From positions 1 through 23,108 of the forward strand of contig JAFSDQ010000002.1 in the NCBI GenBank assembly GCA_017436135.1: DNA of 23,108 bases. The letters run 5' to 3'. The notes under the pieces were generated by a model that did not search any database, was not told the origin of the DNA, and saw only the letters and a program-made list of their open reading frames with translations. The DNA is from Clostridia bacterium (lineage in GTDB: Bacteria; Bacillota_A; Clostridia; Monoglobales; Monoglobaceae). A program made the translations under genes and the position numbers. Below, piece by piece: positions 8,107-15,367 of this stretch (positions within the stretch are counted from its first letter, which is position 1; the number at the start of each line of letters is the position of its first letter).

Positions 8107-9192
8107 TTATATTATTGTTCCGCCCCCGATAACAATATCGTCATCATATATTACCACTGCTTGTCCGGGGGTAATTGCCCTTTGGGGTTCGTCAAAGACC
8201 ACCTTTAACAAGCCGTTCTCCAACGATATTTCGGCAGGAGCAGCTTTTGCACTGTATCGTACCTTTGCAGAGGCACGAAGAGTACCGTCTATTGTGTCAA
8301 AGGGTATAAAATTTGGGTTTTTTGCATAAAGGGTGTTAGAAAATTCTGTACCCTGCTCTCCAAGAACAACCTGATTTTTTTCTCCGTCTATGCCAAGAAC
8401 AAACATGGGCTTTCCAAAGGCGATGCCAAGTCCCTTGCGCTGGCCTATGGTATAGTTGATGATGCCCTTGTGGGTGCCGAGAATATTTCCTTTTGTGTCA
8501 ACAAAATCCCCTTCCCTGGGGATATAACCGGTACGCCTTTTTATAAAAGAGGCGTAATCCTTGTCGGGAATAAAGCAAATTTCCTGACTGTCGGGCTTGT
8601 TTGCCGAGGACAGACCCAGCTTGTCAGCGTATTGACGCACCTCTTCTTTATGAGAGAACGAGCCAAGAGGAAGAAGTAACCGGGAGAGCTGTTTCTGGGT
8701 AAGGTTGTAGAGGACATAGGTTTGGTCCTTTGCATCTGCCGAAGCACGCTTTAATAAATATTTACCGGAAATCGGGTCATAGTCAACCCTTGCGTAATGC
8801 CCTGTTGCAATATATTCTGCATCAAAAAGGGACAGCGCTTTTGCCATTGCGTCAAATTTCATAAATTTATTGCAGGCAATACAGGGGTTTGGAGTTCTGC
8901 CGTTTATATATTCATTTGTAAAATAATCAATAACATTTTCGGAAAATTCCTTTCGAAGGTCAAGAACATGATGCGCTATACCCAAGGTATCCGAAATCTG
9001 TTTTGCTTCCTCAACTGCAGACAGAGAGCAACATGTGCTCTCTGTCATAGTATCAGTATTTTCGCCGTCCCAAAGGTGCATGGTGACACCAATAACTTCA
9101 TAGCCTTTTTCCTTGAGAAGTGCCGCAGCAACACTGCTGTCAACTCCCCCCGACATTCCAATTACAACTTTGGTGTGTGTGGGTTTTGTCAT
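8107..9192 (-). CDS. mnmA: tRNA-specific 2-thiouridylase MnmA
   Basis: MnmA makes the 2-thio group of uridine-34 in tRNA-Lys, -Glu and -Gln by adenylating U34 and passing on a persulfide sulfur. Seen: the PP-loop 'SGGVDSS' at 14-20, the catalytic 'NPCIACN' (Cys104, matching E. coli Cys102, and Cys107), and 'SQEICFI' with Cys206 as the persulfide cysteine. The C-terminal beta-barrel ends in 'FDEPQRAITPGQAVVIY'. At 361 residues the length is normal. The start is 3 bases after the nifU stop, with its ribosome site (GAGGA) inside the end of nifU, so translation is probably coupled. Having nifS and nifU just upstream fits direct sulfur supply from NifS; no TusA-E relay genes are here. Confidence 0.96.
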   Translation of the reverse strand: MTKPTHTKVVIGMSGGVDSSVAAALLKEKGYEVIGVTMHLWDGENTDTMTESTCCSLSAVEEAKQISDTLGIAHHVLDLRKEFSENVIDYFTNEYINGRTPNPCIACNKFMKFDAMAKALSLFDAEYIATGHYARVDYDPISGKYLLKRASADAKDQTYVLYNLTQKQLSRLLLPLGSFSHKEEVRQYADKLGLSSANKPDSQEICFIPDKDYASFIKRRTGYIPREGDFVDTKGNILGTHKGIINYTIGQRKGLGIAFGKPMFVLGIDGEKNQVVLGEQGTEFSNTLYAKNPNFIPFDTIDGTLRASAKVRYSAKAAPAEISLENGLLKVVFDEPQRAITPGQAVVIYDDDIVIGGGTII

Positions 9193-9195
9193 GGC

Positions 9196-9657
9196 TTAAT
9201 CCTCGTCTGTGTCCATACCATGCTCGTGACTGTGAGGACAACCGCAGCATTCACCTGTGCAGCCCTTTATGTGAGAGGTGTCCATTCCGCGGCTTTCGTA
9301 ATAGTTGGTTATTGCAGCATGAACAGCCTCCTCTGCAAGATTGGAACAATGCATCTTAATAGGGGGAAGTCCGTCAAGAGCCTCTGCAACAGCCTGGTTT
9401 GTAAGAGCCAAAGCCTCCTCAACCGTTTTGCCTTTTACAAGCTCTGTTGCCATACTGCTTGTTGCGATGGCTGCACCACAGCCAAAAGTTTTGAATTTAA
9501 CCTCTTCAATTATTTGGGTTTCGTCATTTATCTTCATGTAAATTTTCATTATGTCACCGCATTGAGGGTTTCCTACCTGTCCAACTGCGTTTGCATCTTC
9601 AATTTCACCCACGTTTCTGGGGTTGCTGAAATGGTCCATTACTTTTTCGCTATACAT
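9196..9657 (-). CDS. nifU: Fe-S cluster assembly scaffold NifU/IscU with Cys/His-rich tail
   Basis: IscU/NifU-N scaffold on which [2Fe-2S] and [4Fe-4S] clusters are built using sulfur from the adjacent cysteine desulfurase. Seen: the three scaffold cysteines Cys33 ('NPQCGD'), Cys60 ('FGCGAA') and Cys104 ('KMHCSNLA'), with the conserved Asp35. The IscU 'LPPIK' motif appears as 'LPPIKMHC'. The protein runs to 153 residues; after 'AAITNYYESRG' there is an added tail with Cys133, 137, 138 and 140 and His142, 144 and 146, suggesting an extra metal site. AAGGAGAA lies upstream of the ATG. It is the third gene of the run, between nifS and mnmA. Confidence 0.95.
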   Translation of the reverse strand: MYSEKVMDHFSNPRNVGEIEDANAVGQVGNPQCGDIMKIYMKINDETQIIEEVKFKTFGCGAAIATSSMATELVKGKTVEEALALTNQAVAEALDGLPPIKMHCSNLAEEAVHAAITNYYESRGMDTSHIKGCTGECCGCPHSHEHGMDTDED

Positions 9658-9660
9658 ATA

Positions 9661-9736
9661 TATAATTCTCCTTCAATTAAAATCTTATTTATTACCCTTA
9701 TAATTCTGCTTCAGTTAAAACCTTATTTATTACCCT
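9661..9736. repeat. 38-bp tandem duplication at the nifS/nifU junction
   Basis: Bases 9661-9698 and 9699-9736 are adjacent direct repeats matching at 35 of 38 positions. On the minus strand the upstream copy contains the last codons and stop of nifS, and the downstream copy supplies the nifU ribosome site AAGGAGAA. The matching position in the nifS-side copy reads AAGCAGAA. Confidence 0.85.
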
Positions 9737-10892
9737 CATAAAGGGGGGACATCATACGAAGTCTTTCAACAATTTCTGTAAGAGAGTCTACTATATAGTC
9801 AACCTCCTCCAGAGTGTTATCTTCTCCAAAGCTTGTGCGAAGAGAGCCGTGTGCCATCTCGTGCTTTAAGCCAATTGCAAGCAAAACATGGGATGGGTCG
9901 AGAGAACCGGATGTACAAGCACTTCCGCTTGATGCGGAAATTCCTTTCATATCAAGGAATAAAAGCAAACCCTCGCCCTCAATAAACTCAAAAGAAATAT
10001 TTGCGTTTCCCGCAAGTCTTTGGGTTGGATGCCCATTTAGACGGGAGTGAGGAATCGCAGTTAAAACCTTGTTTATATAGTAATCACGAAGCTCTGTAAG
10101 CTTTGCCTGCTTTTGTGGAATGTTTGCAGTTGCAAGCTCAATGGCGCGGCCAAGGCCCACAATCCCGGGAACATTTTCTGTTCCTGCACGACGCATTCTC
10201 TCCTGTGCCCCTCCTGTAATAAAGGAGGAAAGCTTAATGCCTTTTCTTACATATAATGCACCACAGCCTTTTGGCCCGTGAAATTTATGTCCTGTTAAGG
10301 ATAGCATATCAATATTCATTTCTTCAACATTGATGGGAACCATGCCCACAGCCTGAACAGCGTCTGTATGAAAAACGACACCGGCTTCCCTTGCTACCTT
10401 GCCAATTTCTGCAATTGGCATAATTGTACCGATTTCATTGTTGGCAAACATTATGGAAATCAGAATGGTTGTGTCGCGGATAGCGGATTTAACATCCTCC
10501 GGGGATACCATTCCAAATTCGTCAACGGGCAAATAGGTAACTTCAAACCCTTGCTTTTCCAGGTCTGCGCAAGTGTGAAGCACTGCGTGATGTTCTACCG
10601 CAGAGGTAATTATGTGGTTGCCTTTTTTTGATAAGGTTTTTGCAACAGAGCGGATTGCCCAGTTATCTGCCTCGCTGCCCGAGCCTGTAAAATAGATTTC
10701 TTTAGAGCTTGCACCGATTGCCTTTGCAACCTGCTCTCTCGCAGATTCAATAGCCGCCTTTGCCACCCTGCCCTCTGCATAAATGCTGGAAGGATTGCCA
10801 AAGCCCTCGGTAAAGAAGGGAAGCATAGCTTCCGCTACCTGTGGGTCAACCTTTGTGGTTGCGGCATTGTCAACATAGATGCGTTTATTCAT
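9723..10892 (-). CDS. nifS: Cysteine desulfurase NifS/IscS
   Basis: A PLP enzyme converting cysteine to alanine and a protein-bound persulfide, which supplies NifU for Fe-S clusters and MnmA for tRNA thiolation. Seen: 'VDNAATT' at the N-terminus, 'GSEADNWAI' and 'SAVEHHAV' (the His that stacks on PLP), 'HTDAVQ', and the PLP-binding Lys203 in '[11 protein letters not shown]'. 'RAGTENV' and the catalytic loop '[10 protein letters not shown]' (Cys326) follow. The 389 residues are usual for the NifS-like group. AAAGGTGG lies about 9 bases before the ATG. It follows rnhA by 69 bases with no terminator. No IscR/Rrf2 regulator gene accompanies it, unlike many clostridial isc clusters. Confidence 0.96.
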   Translation of the reverse strand: MNKRIYVDNAATTKVDPQVAEAMLPFFTEGFGNPSSIYAEGRVAKAAIESAREQVAKAIGASSKEIYFTGSGSEADNWAIRSVAKTLSKKGNHIITSAVEHHAVLHTCADLEKQGFEVTYLPVDEFGMVSPEDVKSAIRDTTILISIMFANNEIGTIMPIAEIGKVAREAGVVFHTDAVQAVGMVPINVEEMNIDMLSLTGHKFHGPKGCGALYVRKGIKLSSFITGGAQERMRRAGTENVPGIVGLGRAIELATANIPQKQAKLTELRDYYINKVLTAIPHSRLNGHPTQRLAGNANISFEFIEGEGLLLFLDMKGISASSGSACTSGSLDPSHVLLAIGLKHEMAHGSLRTSFGEDNTLEEVDYIVDSLTEIVERLRMMSPLYEGNK

Positions 10893-10961
10893 ATAATGTT
10901 TCCACCTTTCTGTAATTTACAGCAGCAATCTATGAAAAGTAGATGTTCTGTAACGTTTATA

Positions 10962-11411
10962 TTAGTCGCGGAATTTTTGGGATTGTGCCACAGCCATAGC
11001 ATCACAACGTTCATTTTCGGGATGTCCTGCGTGTCCTTTAAGCCAAACAAGAGATACCTGATGCATATCAAGAAGAGCTAAAAGCCGTTCCCAAAGGTCA
11101 GGATTTTTTGCGGGAGATTTGTCGCCCTTGACCCAACCTCGTTTTTGCCAGTCTTTTGCCCAGCCTTTCTCTACGGCATCTACAAAGTATTTAGAGTCGC
11201 TGTAAATTGTGACTTTGCAGGGTCTGTTAAGAGCCTCAAGTCCCGAAATAACAGCCATAAGCTCCATTCTGTTATTTGTAGTAGATTCTTCGCCGCCGGA
11301 TAGCTCTTTTTCAAATTTGCCGTAACGCAAAATTGCGCCCCAACCGCCGGGTCCGGGGTTGCCGCTGCAAGCGCCGTCGGTATAAAGTTGAACCTCACTT
11401 TGCACTGCCAT
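10962..11411 (-). CDS. rnhA: Ribonuclease HI
   Basis: Type I RNase H, which cuts the RNA strand of RNA-DNA hybrids such as R-loops and primers. Seen: '[15 protein letters not shown]' with catalytic Asp12, Glu50 in 'NNRMELMA', Asp72 in 'IYSDSKY', the basic-protrusion region '[16 protein letters not shown]', and '[13 protein letters not shown]' with His127 and Asp137. All catalytic residues are present and the 149 residues match the E. coli enzyme closely. AAAGGAA lies upstream of the ATG. It is the first gene of the seven-gene minus-strand run. Its leader, if transcribed from the candidate promoter near 11726-11754, would include the 274-bp MITE-like element. Confidence 0.96.
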   Translation of the reverse strand: MAVQSEVQLYTDGACSGNPGPGGWGAILRYGKFEKELSGGEESTTNNRMELMAVISGLEALNRPCKVTIYSDSKYFVDAVEKGWAKDWQKRGWVKGDKSPAKNPDLWERLLALLDMHQVSLVWLKGHAGHPENERCDAMAVAQSQKFRD

Positions 11412-11444
11412 AATCAGAAAATTCCTTTCGCAAAAATTCTGCTA

Positions 11445-11718
11445 GGGTGACAGGAGTTATCCGAACCACGATTTTCAATGGTTAATTTTCCCTTTTGCCA
11501 CGTTAAAATACTCGGTAATCCGTCAGGATTACCTGCGTTTTTGCCTTGCATAAGCATAAAATTCCCTCTTTGAAAATTCTTCGACCTTAAACGGATGAAA
11601 TTTCGAGGGGATTTTGGTGCGGAAGATGAAGCAAGGCTGACGCCTTGCAAAGATGACACGCCGAAATACACCAAAATTTCATCAGTTTAAGGCGTAGTTC
11701 GGGTATCTCCTGTCACGC
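11445..11718. mobile_element. MITE-like element with 22-bp terminal inverted repeats and TA duplications
   Basis: The ends 11445-11466 and 11697-11718 are inverted repeats matching at 19 of 22 positions (core GTGACAGGAG ... CCGAAC). A TA dinucleotide flanks each end (11443-11444, 11719-11720), as expected for insertion by an IS630/Tc1-type transposase. Inside, an imperfect inverted repeat (11585-11619 with 11669-11692) and perfect hairpins (GGTAATCC/GGATTACC at 11514-11533, GCAAGGC/GCCTTGC at 11631-11648, AACCA/TGGTT at 11464-11483) would make the RNA highly folded. No transposase or convincing ORF lies within. It is in the leader of rnhA. A structured regulatory RNA is an alternative reading. 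Confidence 0.6.
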
Positions 11719-11725
11719 TACTTTT

Positions 11726-11754
11726 ATTGTAACACATAAAACTACAAAAATCCA
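11726..11754 (-). promoter_or_regulatory. Candidate promoter for the rnhA-nifS-nifU-mnmA-pcrA-MT-mscL run
   Basis: On the minus strand TACAAT (11731-11726) has an acceptable -10 sequence, with a weak -35 TGGATT (11754-11749) at 17 bases. Transcription would begin near the outer edge of the MITE-like element. No better promoter was found between here and rnhA outside the element. Confidence 0.3.
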
Positions 11755-11814
11755 TAGTTTTTACAAAAATTTCTTCTTTTTATTTATAAAGAATGTAATG
11801 AATAAAAAATACGT

Positions 11815-11858
11815 ATAAAATAAAGAGCAAAATTTATCATTTCTGATAAATTTTGCTC
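11815..11858 (-). terminator. Terminator of the small 79-aa gene
   Basis: A perfect 15-bp stem (11825-11839 with 11844-11858, loop TTTC) lies 16 bases beyond the stop at 11875. On the minus strand it is followed by TTTATTTTAT. It separates this gene from the rnhA unit. Confidence 0.8.
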
Positions 11859-11874
11859 CTCAAAAAAGGGGGAT

Positions 11875-12114
11875 TTATAATATGTCGCAAAGTGTGCAGG
11901 GTGTTACCTGATGCTTGCACAGATATCTAATGGTTTCAACAGCCTCATCGTATGTAAAGAATCTACAGTTTGCAACGCTCTCCTCAATTTCATCAGGGGA
12001 GTGGATGATGGCGGCTATGCCAAAGGGTTTGTCAGCAGTTTCATCATTTGTAACAGAAAAGGTTACTGTGGATGTTTTTCCGTTCTCAAGAACCAAAGTA
12101 TAGCTTGTATTCAT
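11875..12114 (-). CDS. Small protein of unknown function (79 aa; possibly DUF6514-like)
   Basis: I do not recognise a function. The protein is short, acidic and cytoplasmic, with an N-terminal beta-strand part ('YTLVLENGKTSTVTFSV') and a helical C-terminal half ('TYDEAVETIRYLCKHQVTPCTLCDIL'). This layout loosely recalls small clostridial proteins grouped as DUF6514, but that is from memory and weak. It is judged a real gene because it has a good TAGGAG ribosome site 6 bases before the ATG and a perfect terminator hairpin after the stop, and because it is the only sensible frame between the MITE-like element and the lipoprotein gene. Two cysteines (CTLC) near the end do not by themselves suggest a metal site. 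Confidence 0.7.
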   Translation of the reverse strand: MNTSYTLVLENGKTSTVTFSVTNDETADKPFGIAAIIHSPDEIEESVANCRFFTYDEAVETIRYLCKHQVTPCTLCDIL

Positions 12115-12370
12115 TTAAGTCTCCTATCTGTCGCATTGTAGCGGCGGTTAATGAATTTTAATCTCTGGGTAAAACTCGGGGAATTCAGTGCCCAAAAATA
12201 TGATAGCATAAACCTGCTCCTAAAGCTATAGAAAGTCTTCGACAAAAATTTTAATTGTTTTAAAGGGAAAAACGGCAATTCAGGGTTTAAATGTATTAAA
12301 TGATATATTATGTAAACTAATTTTGGGCTTTTGAAAAAAGCTTTTCTGTTCATTTTGTGTAAATATTGTA

Positions 12371-12399
12371 TTGACAAAATATTCAAGATAGTATAAAAT
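12371..12399 (+). promoter_or_regulatory. Sigma-A type promoter of the solute-binding lipoprotein gene
   Basis: TTGACA at 12371-12376 and TAAAAT at 12394-12399 are 17 bases apart, about 60 bases before the ATG at 12462. The rest of the 347-base gap (12115-12461) is AT-rich; apart from a small hairpin at 12329-12343 and the upstream region of the 79-aa gene I see nothing in it. Confidence 0.75.
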
Positions 12400-12461
12400 A
12401 TTATTATGATTTTTATTCTGAAAAAAATAAAAAAATATATATAAGTTGGAGGAAACAATTT

Positions 12462-14369
12462 ATGAAAAAACTATTGGCATTGGTACTTGCACTTATAATG
12501 GTTGCATCAGTATTTGCAGGTTGCGGCGACGAAACCGCAAACAATTCTGTAGGCAACTTTGTAGATGTAGAGTACAAGGTTAACGAAGAAGCGGCAAAGT
12601 TTGATGATTCATCAGAAATGCCCGACTGGACAGGTAAGCAGTTAGACCTTAAAATGTGGTATGGCACAGGCTCATATTCACTCAAGCGTGATAAGGTTTC
12701 TACAGATGACGTTGTTACACCCGAATGGTTCCGTGTAACAGGTGTTAAGTTCTCCGAGGAGTCTTACGACAACAATGGTGAGCTTCAGGACGCAAAGCTT
12801 GCAAAGATTATTGCATCAAACGATTGGCCTGCAATTCTTTGGGGTTGTCAGAACAATGTTTTGTCAAAGCTTATTGAGGAAGATATGATTTATGATTTGA
12901 CAGACCTTATTCCTAAATATATGCCTAATCTTAACGCTTTGATTGAGAAGGGCGACTGGATGAGAAGTAAGCGCGAGGACGGAAAAATCTATGAGATAGA
13001 TTTGGCTTGCCCCATTGATTATGCATATCCCGATATGGATCCTAACCTTCTTGCTCGTACAAACGTACCGGCATCAGATACAGGTTATGTATTGGTTCGT
13101 GATGATATTTTGAAGCAGCTCAAGCCCGAGGCATTGACACAGGATGAGCTTATTCAGATTTATAACGAAAATGGTAAGTTTACAGAGGAGCAGATTCTTA
13201 ATGCTTCATTTAACTCTAAAGAAGAATTCTATCAGTTCCTTCGTGATGTCAAGGCTCTTAATGTAAAAGCAGGTAACAGAGAGGTATATGCTACTTATGC
13301 TTTGGCAGGTTCTGATAACTGGGACTTCCTTACAGTTCTTTCAGGCGCCCTTGATGGATATAACTGTTATCCTTCAGGTATCGGTAACAACTACTTTACA
13401 TATTTTGATATGGAAACAGGCAGAATTGAGTACACATTCCTTCAGGATTGGTACAAAGAAGGCGTAAAAGAGCTTATAGAGCTTATTCAGGAAGATGTTA
13501 TCGCACAGGATTCACTTATTGACAACAGAGCTACTTATGAAGAAAAGTGTGCAAGCGGTCAGTATGCAGTTCTCTACGGTGGCACAGCTCCCGATATCAA
13601 CAAGCTTAATGAAAATGCACAGGGTTATAAGTACAGAAAGGTTGTTATTAACATCCCCTGGAATCAGGAAAAGTTTATACCTATGAAGGATAAGCTTACA
13701 GGCGGTTATAAGTATGCATTTGTAAAGAGCGAAATCGCTGAAGATGAGCTTCCTCAAATTCTCCGTGCATTTGACTTTATGCTCACAGATGTAGGTCAGA
13801 AGCTTATTCAGTGGGGACCCAAGAGTGCAGGCTTGTTTGAGGATACTGAAAACGGCAGACGCTTCATCAACAAGGAAGTTGAGCAGAACGCAGTTTATGG
13901 TGCCTCTAATGATGCACAGCTCAAATATGGTCTTAATAACAGCCATTGGCCCGGATATGCATCAGGCGTAAACAGATGGCTTCCTATATACGTATATGAC
14001 TTTGTTCCAAACCTCACAAAGATGAACTATGCATTCTCCACAGGTACATTTAAGCCTATTGAAACAGTACAGAGTATTACTCCTTCAGTTTACTCATTTG
14101 GTCAGTTGGTTCCTGAAACAGCTCGTTTCTGGGATGCGCGTACAGCCTTTGAAACAAATCTTACAAAGGTATTGACTGCAACAAATGACGAAGAGTTTGA
14201 TAAGTTGTGGCAGACATTGGTTGATGACGCTGTTCGTAATGGTTTGACCGACGAAACTCTTGCAGCTGTAAACGATGCTTGGGTAAGCAATCTTAACAGT
14301 ATTTATATGAACAACATAGTAGATTATATGGACGCTCACGGCAAAAAATTAAATATCGATATGAAATAA
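12462..14369 (+). CDS. Extracellular solute-binding lipoprotein (ABC sugar transporter, LplA-like)
   Basis: A membrane-anchored binding protein that probably captures an oligosaccharide for an ABC importer. Seen: a lipoprotein signal of two lysines, a hydrophobic core, and the lipobox 'VFAGC' with Cys21 as the lipidated residue. A mature domain of about 610 residues follows, longer than classical binding proteins but usual for the LplA/YtcQ-like group. 'DWPAILWGCQNNVLSKLIEEDMIYDLTDLIPKY' split across two strands is typical of family 1 binding proteins, as is 'GYKYAFVKS ... RAFDFMLTDVGQKLIQWG'. GGAGG lies 8 bases before the ATG. The promoter, RBS and terminator make it a single-gene unit; the usual LplB and YtcP permease genes are not next to it. 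Confidence 0.88.
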   Translation: MKKLLALVLALIMVASVFAGCGDETANNSVGNFVDVEYKVNEEAAKFDDSSEMPDWTGKQLDLKMWYGTGSYSLKRDKVSTDDVVTPEWFRVTGVKFSEESYDNNGELQDAKLAKIIASNDWPAILWGCQNNVLSKLIEEDMIYDLTDLIPKYMPNLNALIEKGDWMRSKREDGKIYEIDLACPIDYAYPDMDPNLLARTNVPASDTGYVLVRDDILKQLKPEALTQDELIQIYNENGKFTEEQILNASFNSKEEFYQFLRDVKALNVKAGNREVYATYALAGSDNWDFLTVLSGALDGYNCYPSGIGNNYFTYFDMETGRIEYTFLQDWYKEGVKELIELIQEDVIAQDSLIDNRATYEEKCASGQYAVLYGGTAPDINKLNENAQGYKYRKVVINIPWNQEKFIPMKDKLTGGYKYAFVKSEIAEDELPQILRAFDFMLTDVGQKLIQWGPKSAGLFEDTENGRRFINKEVEQNAVYGASNDAQLKYGLNNSHWPGYASGVNRWLPIYVYDFVPNLTKMNYAFSTGTFKPIETVQSITPSVYSFGQLVPETARFWDARTAFETNLTKVLTATNDEEFDKLWQTLVDDAVRNGLTDETLAAVNDAWVSNLNSIYMNNIVDYMDAHGKKLNIDMK

Positions 14370-14385
14370 GATATATTTTTGCTGC

Positions 14386-14418
14386 AAACAGAGGCGGAAA
14401 GCTCCGCCTCTGTTTTTT
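14386..14418 (+). terminator. Strong terminator after the solute-binding protein
   Basis: A perfect 13-bp GC-rich stem (14386-14398 with 14403-14415) has an AAGC loop and runs into a T tract to 14418, 16 bases after the stop. Confidence 0.93.
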
Positions 14419-14460
14419 TGCACTTAAGACAATTGGAATATTTTTATAACCTATAATGCC

Positions 14461-14511
14461 TTGAAAACAAAATAGAATTAACATATACTATCCATAAAAA
14501 TACCTATAGGT
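14461..14511 (+). promoter_or_regulatory. Promoter and palindromic operator candidate of the XRE regulator
   Basis: TTGAAA (14461-14466) and TATACT (14484-14489) are 17 bases apart. The perfect palindrome ACCTATAGGT (14502-14511) lies just downstream, near the expected transcription start, and its AGGT half is part of the ribosome site AGGTGA. This placement suits autorepression by the encoded HTH protein; that is inference. An isolated TATAAT at 14452 lacks a suitable -35. Confidence 0.5.
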
Positions 14512-14520
14512 GATAAAAAT

Positions 14521-14841
14521 ATGGAAAATAGTAAGAATTTTGGTAAACGATTAGCATATTATAGAAAGAACGCAAATATGACTCAAGAGGCTCTTGCTCT
14601 TGAGGCGGAGATTTCGCAAAAGCATATCAGTGAAATCGAGAGGGGAGTAAAAACGCCAACGATTACTACTCTCGAAAGGATTGCAGAGGCGCTTGGGATT
14701 TCGGTGGCGCATCTTTGCTCCGAAATGGAGGCAGAGGACGGATATGCACATATTGTTTCGGCAATAATCAATTCTGTTCCTAATGAAAAAAAGCAAGAGT
14801 TTATTGAGGTTATTACAAAAATTGCCAGGATGATGGATTAG
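14521..14841 (+). CDS. XRE-family helix-turn-helix transcriptional regulator
   Basis: A 106-residue DNA-binding protein of the Cro/C1 type. Seen: the HTH_3 domain at about 7-65, with 'LAYYRKNANMTQEALA' (helix 1-2), 'ISQKHISEIERG' (recognition helix) and 'TPTITTLERIAEALGIS' (helices 4-5). A short C-terminal helical tail (about 75-106, 'NEKKQEFIEVITKIARMM') is a likely dimerization segment. No ligand-binding or protease domain is present. The gene is followed after 7 bases by the double-zinc-ribbon gene, so the two are probably co-transcribed. A palindrome at the start of the transcript may be its operator. It could be an immunity-type repressor relic, but no phage or ICE genes are near. Confidence 0.92.
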   Translation: MENSKNFGKRLAYYRKNANMTQEALALEAEISQKHISEIERGVKTPTITTLERIAEALGISVAHLCSEMEAEDGYAHIVSAIINSVPNEKKQEFIEVITKIARMMD

Positions 14842-14848
14842 GGATAAT

Positions 14849-15247
14849 ATGAGTTATACAATACAAAAGAAGATAAACGAACGACCATTTTGCAGAAATT
14901 GTCAGGATGTATCTGTTAAAATCGGTAAAGGCGTTTCTGCCTTTAAGCTATCCTATATTTGCAAATGTGGAGAGCTTGTGATTTCGGAGCAAAATACAGG
15001 AGCCTTGAAGAAACAACCTGAAGCAGTTGCGTGCAAAGACGGGGATAATATTATATGCCCTGCTTGCAAAAGTACACTTATTTCCTTTAGAGAACAGGAT
15101 GTTCATTCTCTTGGGTTTAAAGTAATGTGCAGTTGTGAAAGGGTGTATGACGGATACAGAACAGTAAATCGTATAGAGAGAAATATTGGCAAATTTCCTG
15201 TGCAGAGTCAGGCGCTCCTAATTAGAAAAGAATTTAAAAATAAATAA
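14849..15247 (+). CDS. Double zinc-ribbon protein of unknown function
   Basis: A 132-residue protein I do not recognise. The visible feature is two successive CxxC...CxC units: Cys15/18 with Cys38/40 and Cys70/73 with Cys94/96, each spaced like a treble-clef or zinc-ribbon knuckle. Both halves have similar order ('CRNCQ..ICKCGE' and 'CPACK..MCSCER'), suggesting an internal duplication. There is no signal peptide or membrane segment, and the tail is basic ('LLIRKEFKNK'). It lies 7 bases after the XRE gene; AGGGATAAT, overlapping the end of that gene, can serve as the ribosome site. Zinc ribbons of this sort bind nucleic acid, RNA polymerase or proteins, so a cofactor of the XRE protein is possible but not shown. 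No terminator separates it from the rplU promoter. Confidence 0.75.
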   Translation: MSYTIQKKINERPFCRNCQDVSVKIGKGVSAFKLSYICKCGELVISEQNTGALKKQPEAVACKDGDNIICPACKSTLISFREQDVHSLGFKVMCSCERVYDGYRTVNRIERNIGKFPVQSQALLIRKEFKNK

Positions 15248-15255
15248 AAAATTTG

Positions 15256-15284
15256 TTGACAAAGATATGTAAATGTGATACAAT
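15256..15284 (+). promoter_or_regulatory. Promoter of rplU-rpmA-obgE
   Basis: A consensus TTGACA (15256-15261), exactly 17 bases, then TACAAT (15279-15284) preceded by TGTGA. Transcription would start near 15290, at the first base of the L21-type leader. Confidence 0.9.
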
Positions 15285-15289
15285 ATATC

Positions 15290-15359
15290 GGTAACCGCGC
15301 AGAAAGGGTCTAAAATGACATATGTCTACCCGAATGGCGAGTCTTGGGTAATAGGAGGG
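15290..15359 (+). ncRNA. L21 ribosomal protein leader (autoregulatory 5' UTR)
   Basis: The 78-base leader between the promoter and rplU has the look of the Firmicutes L21 leader: an ACCGCGCAGAAAGGGT start, a GACATATGTC self-complementary core (15317-15326), and ACCCGAATGGCGAGTCTTGGGT just before the ribosome site. ACCC at 15328-15331 can pair with GGGT at 15306-15309 or with GGGT at 15346-15349, giving two exclusive folds, one ending 4 bases before GGAGGG. In the known family L21 is thought to bind its own leader. Recognition is by eye, not by covariance model. Confidence 0.7.
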
Positions 15360-15367
15360 ATTACGAA

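Noticed and set aside
8797..9741. 314-residue plus-strand frame opposite mnmA/nifU
   Set aside because: Antisense shadow of two certain genes, very rich in Cys/His/Phe as expected from reversed codons.
11414..11674. 86-residue minus-strand frame inside the MITE-like element
   Set aside because: It runs through several perfect hairpins, has no ribosome site and no recognisable protein features.
12111..12458. 115-residue minus-strand frame upstream of the lipoprotein gene
   Set aside because: The composition is a translation of AT-rich non-coding DNA and it covers the lipoprotein promoter; no ribosome site.
14521..15247. Toxin-antitoxin reading of the XRE/zinc-ribbon pair
   Set aside because: The second protein has no recognised toxin motif (no RelE, HipA or HigB features) and looks like a metal-binding protein; kept as an unknown regulatory pair.
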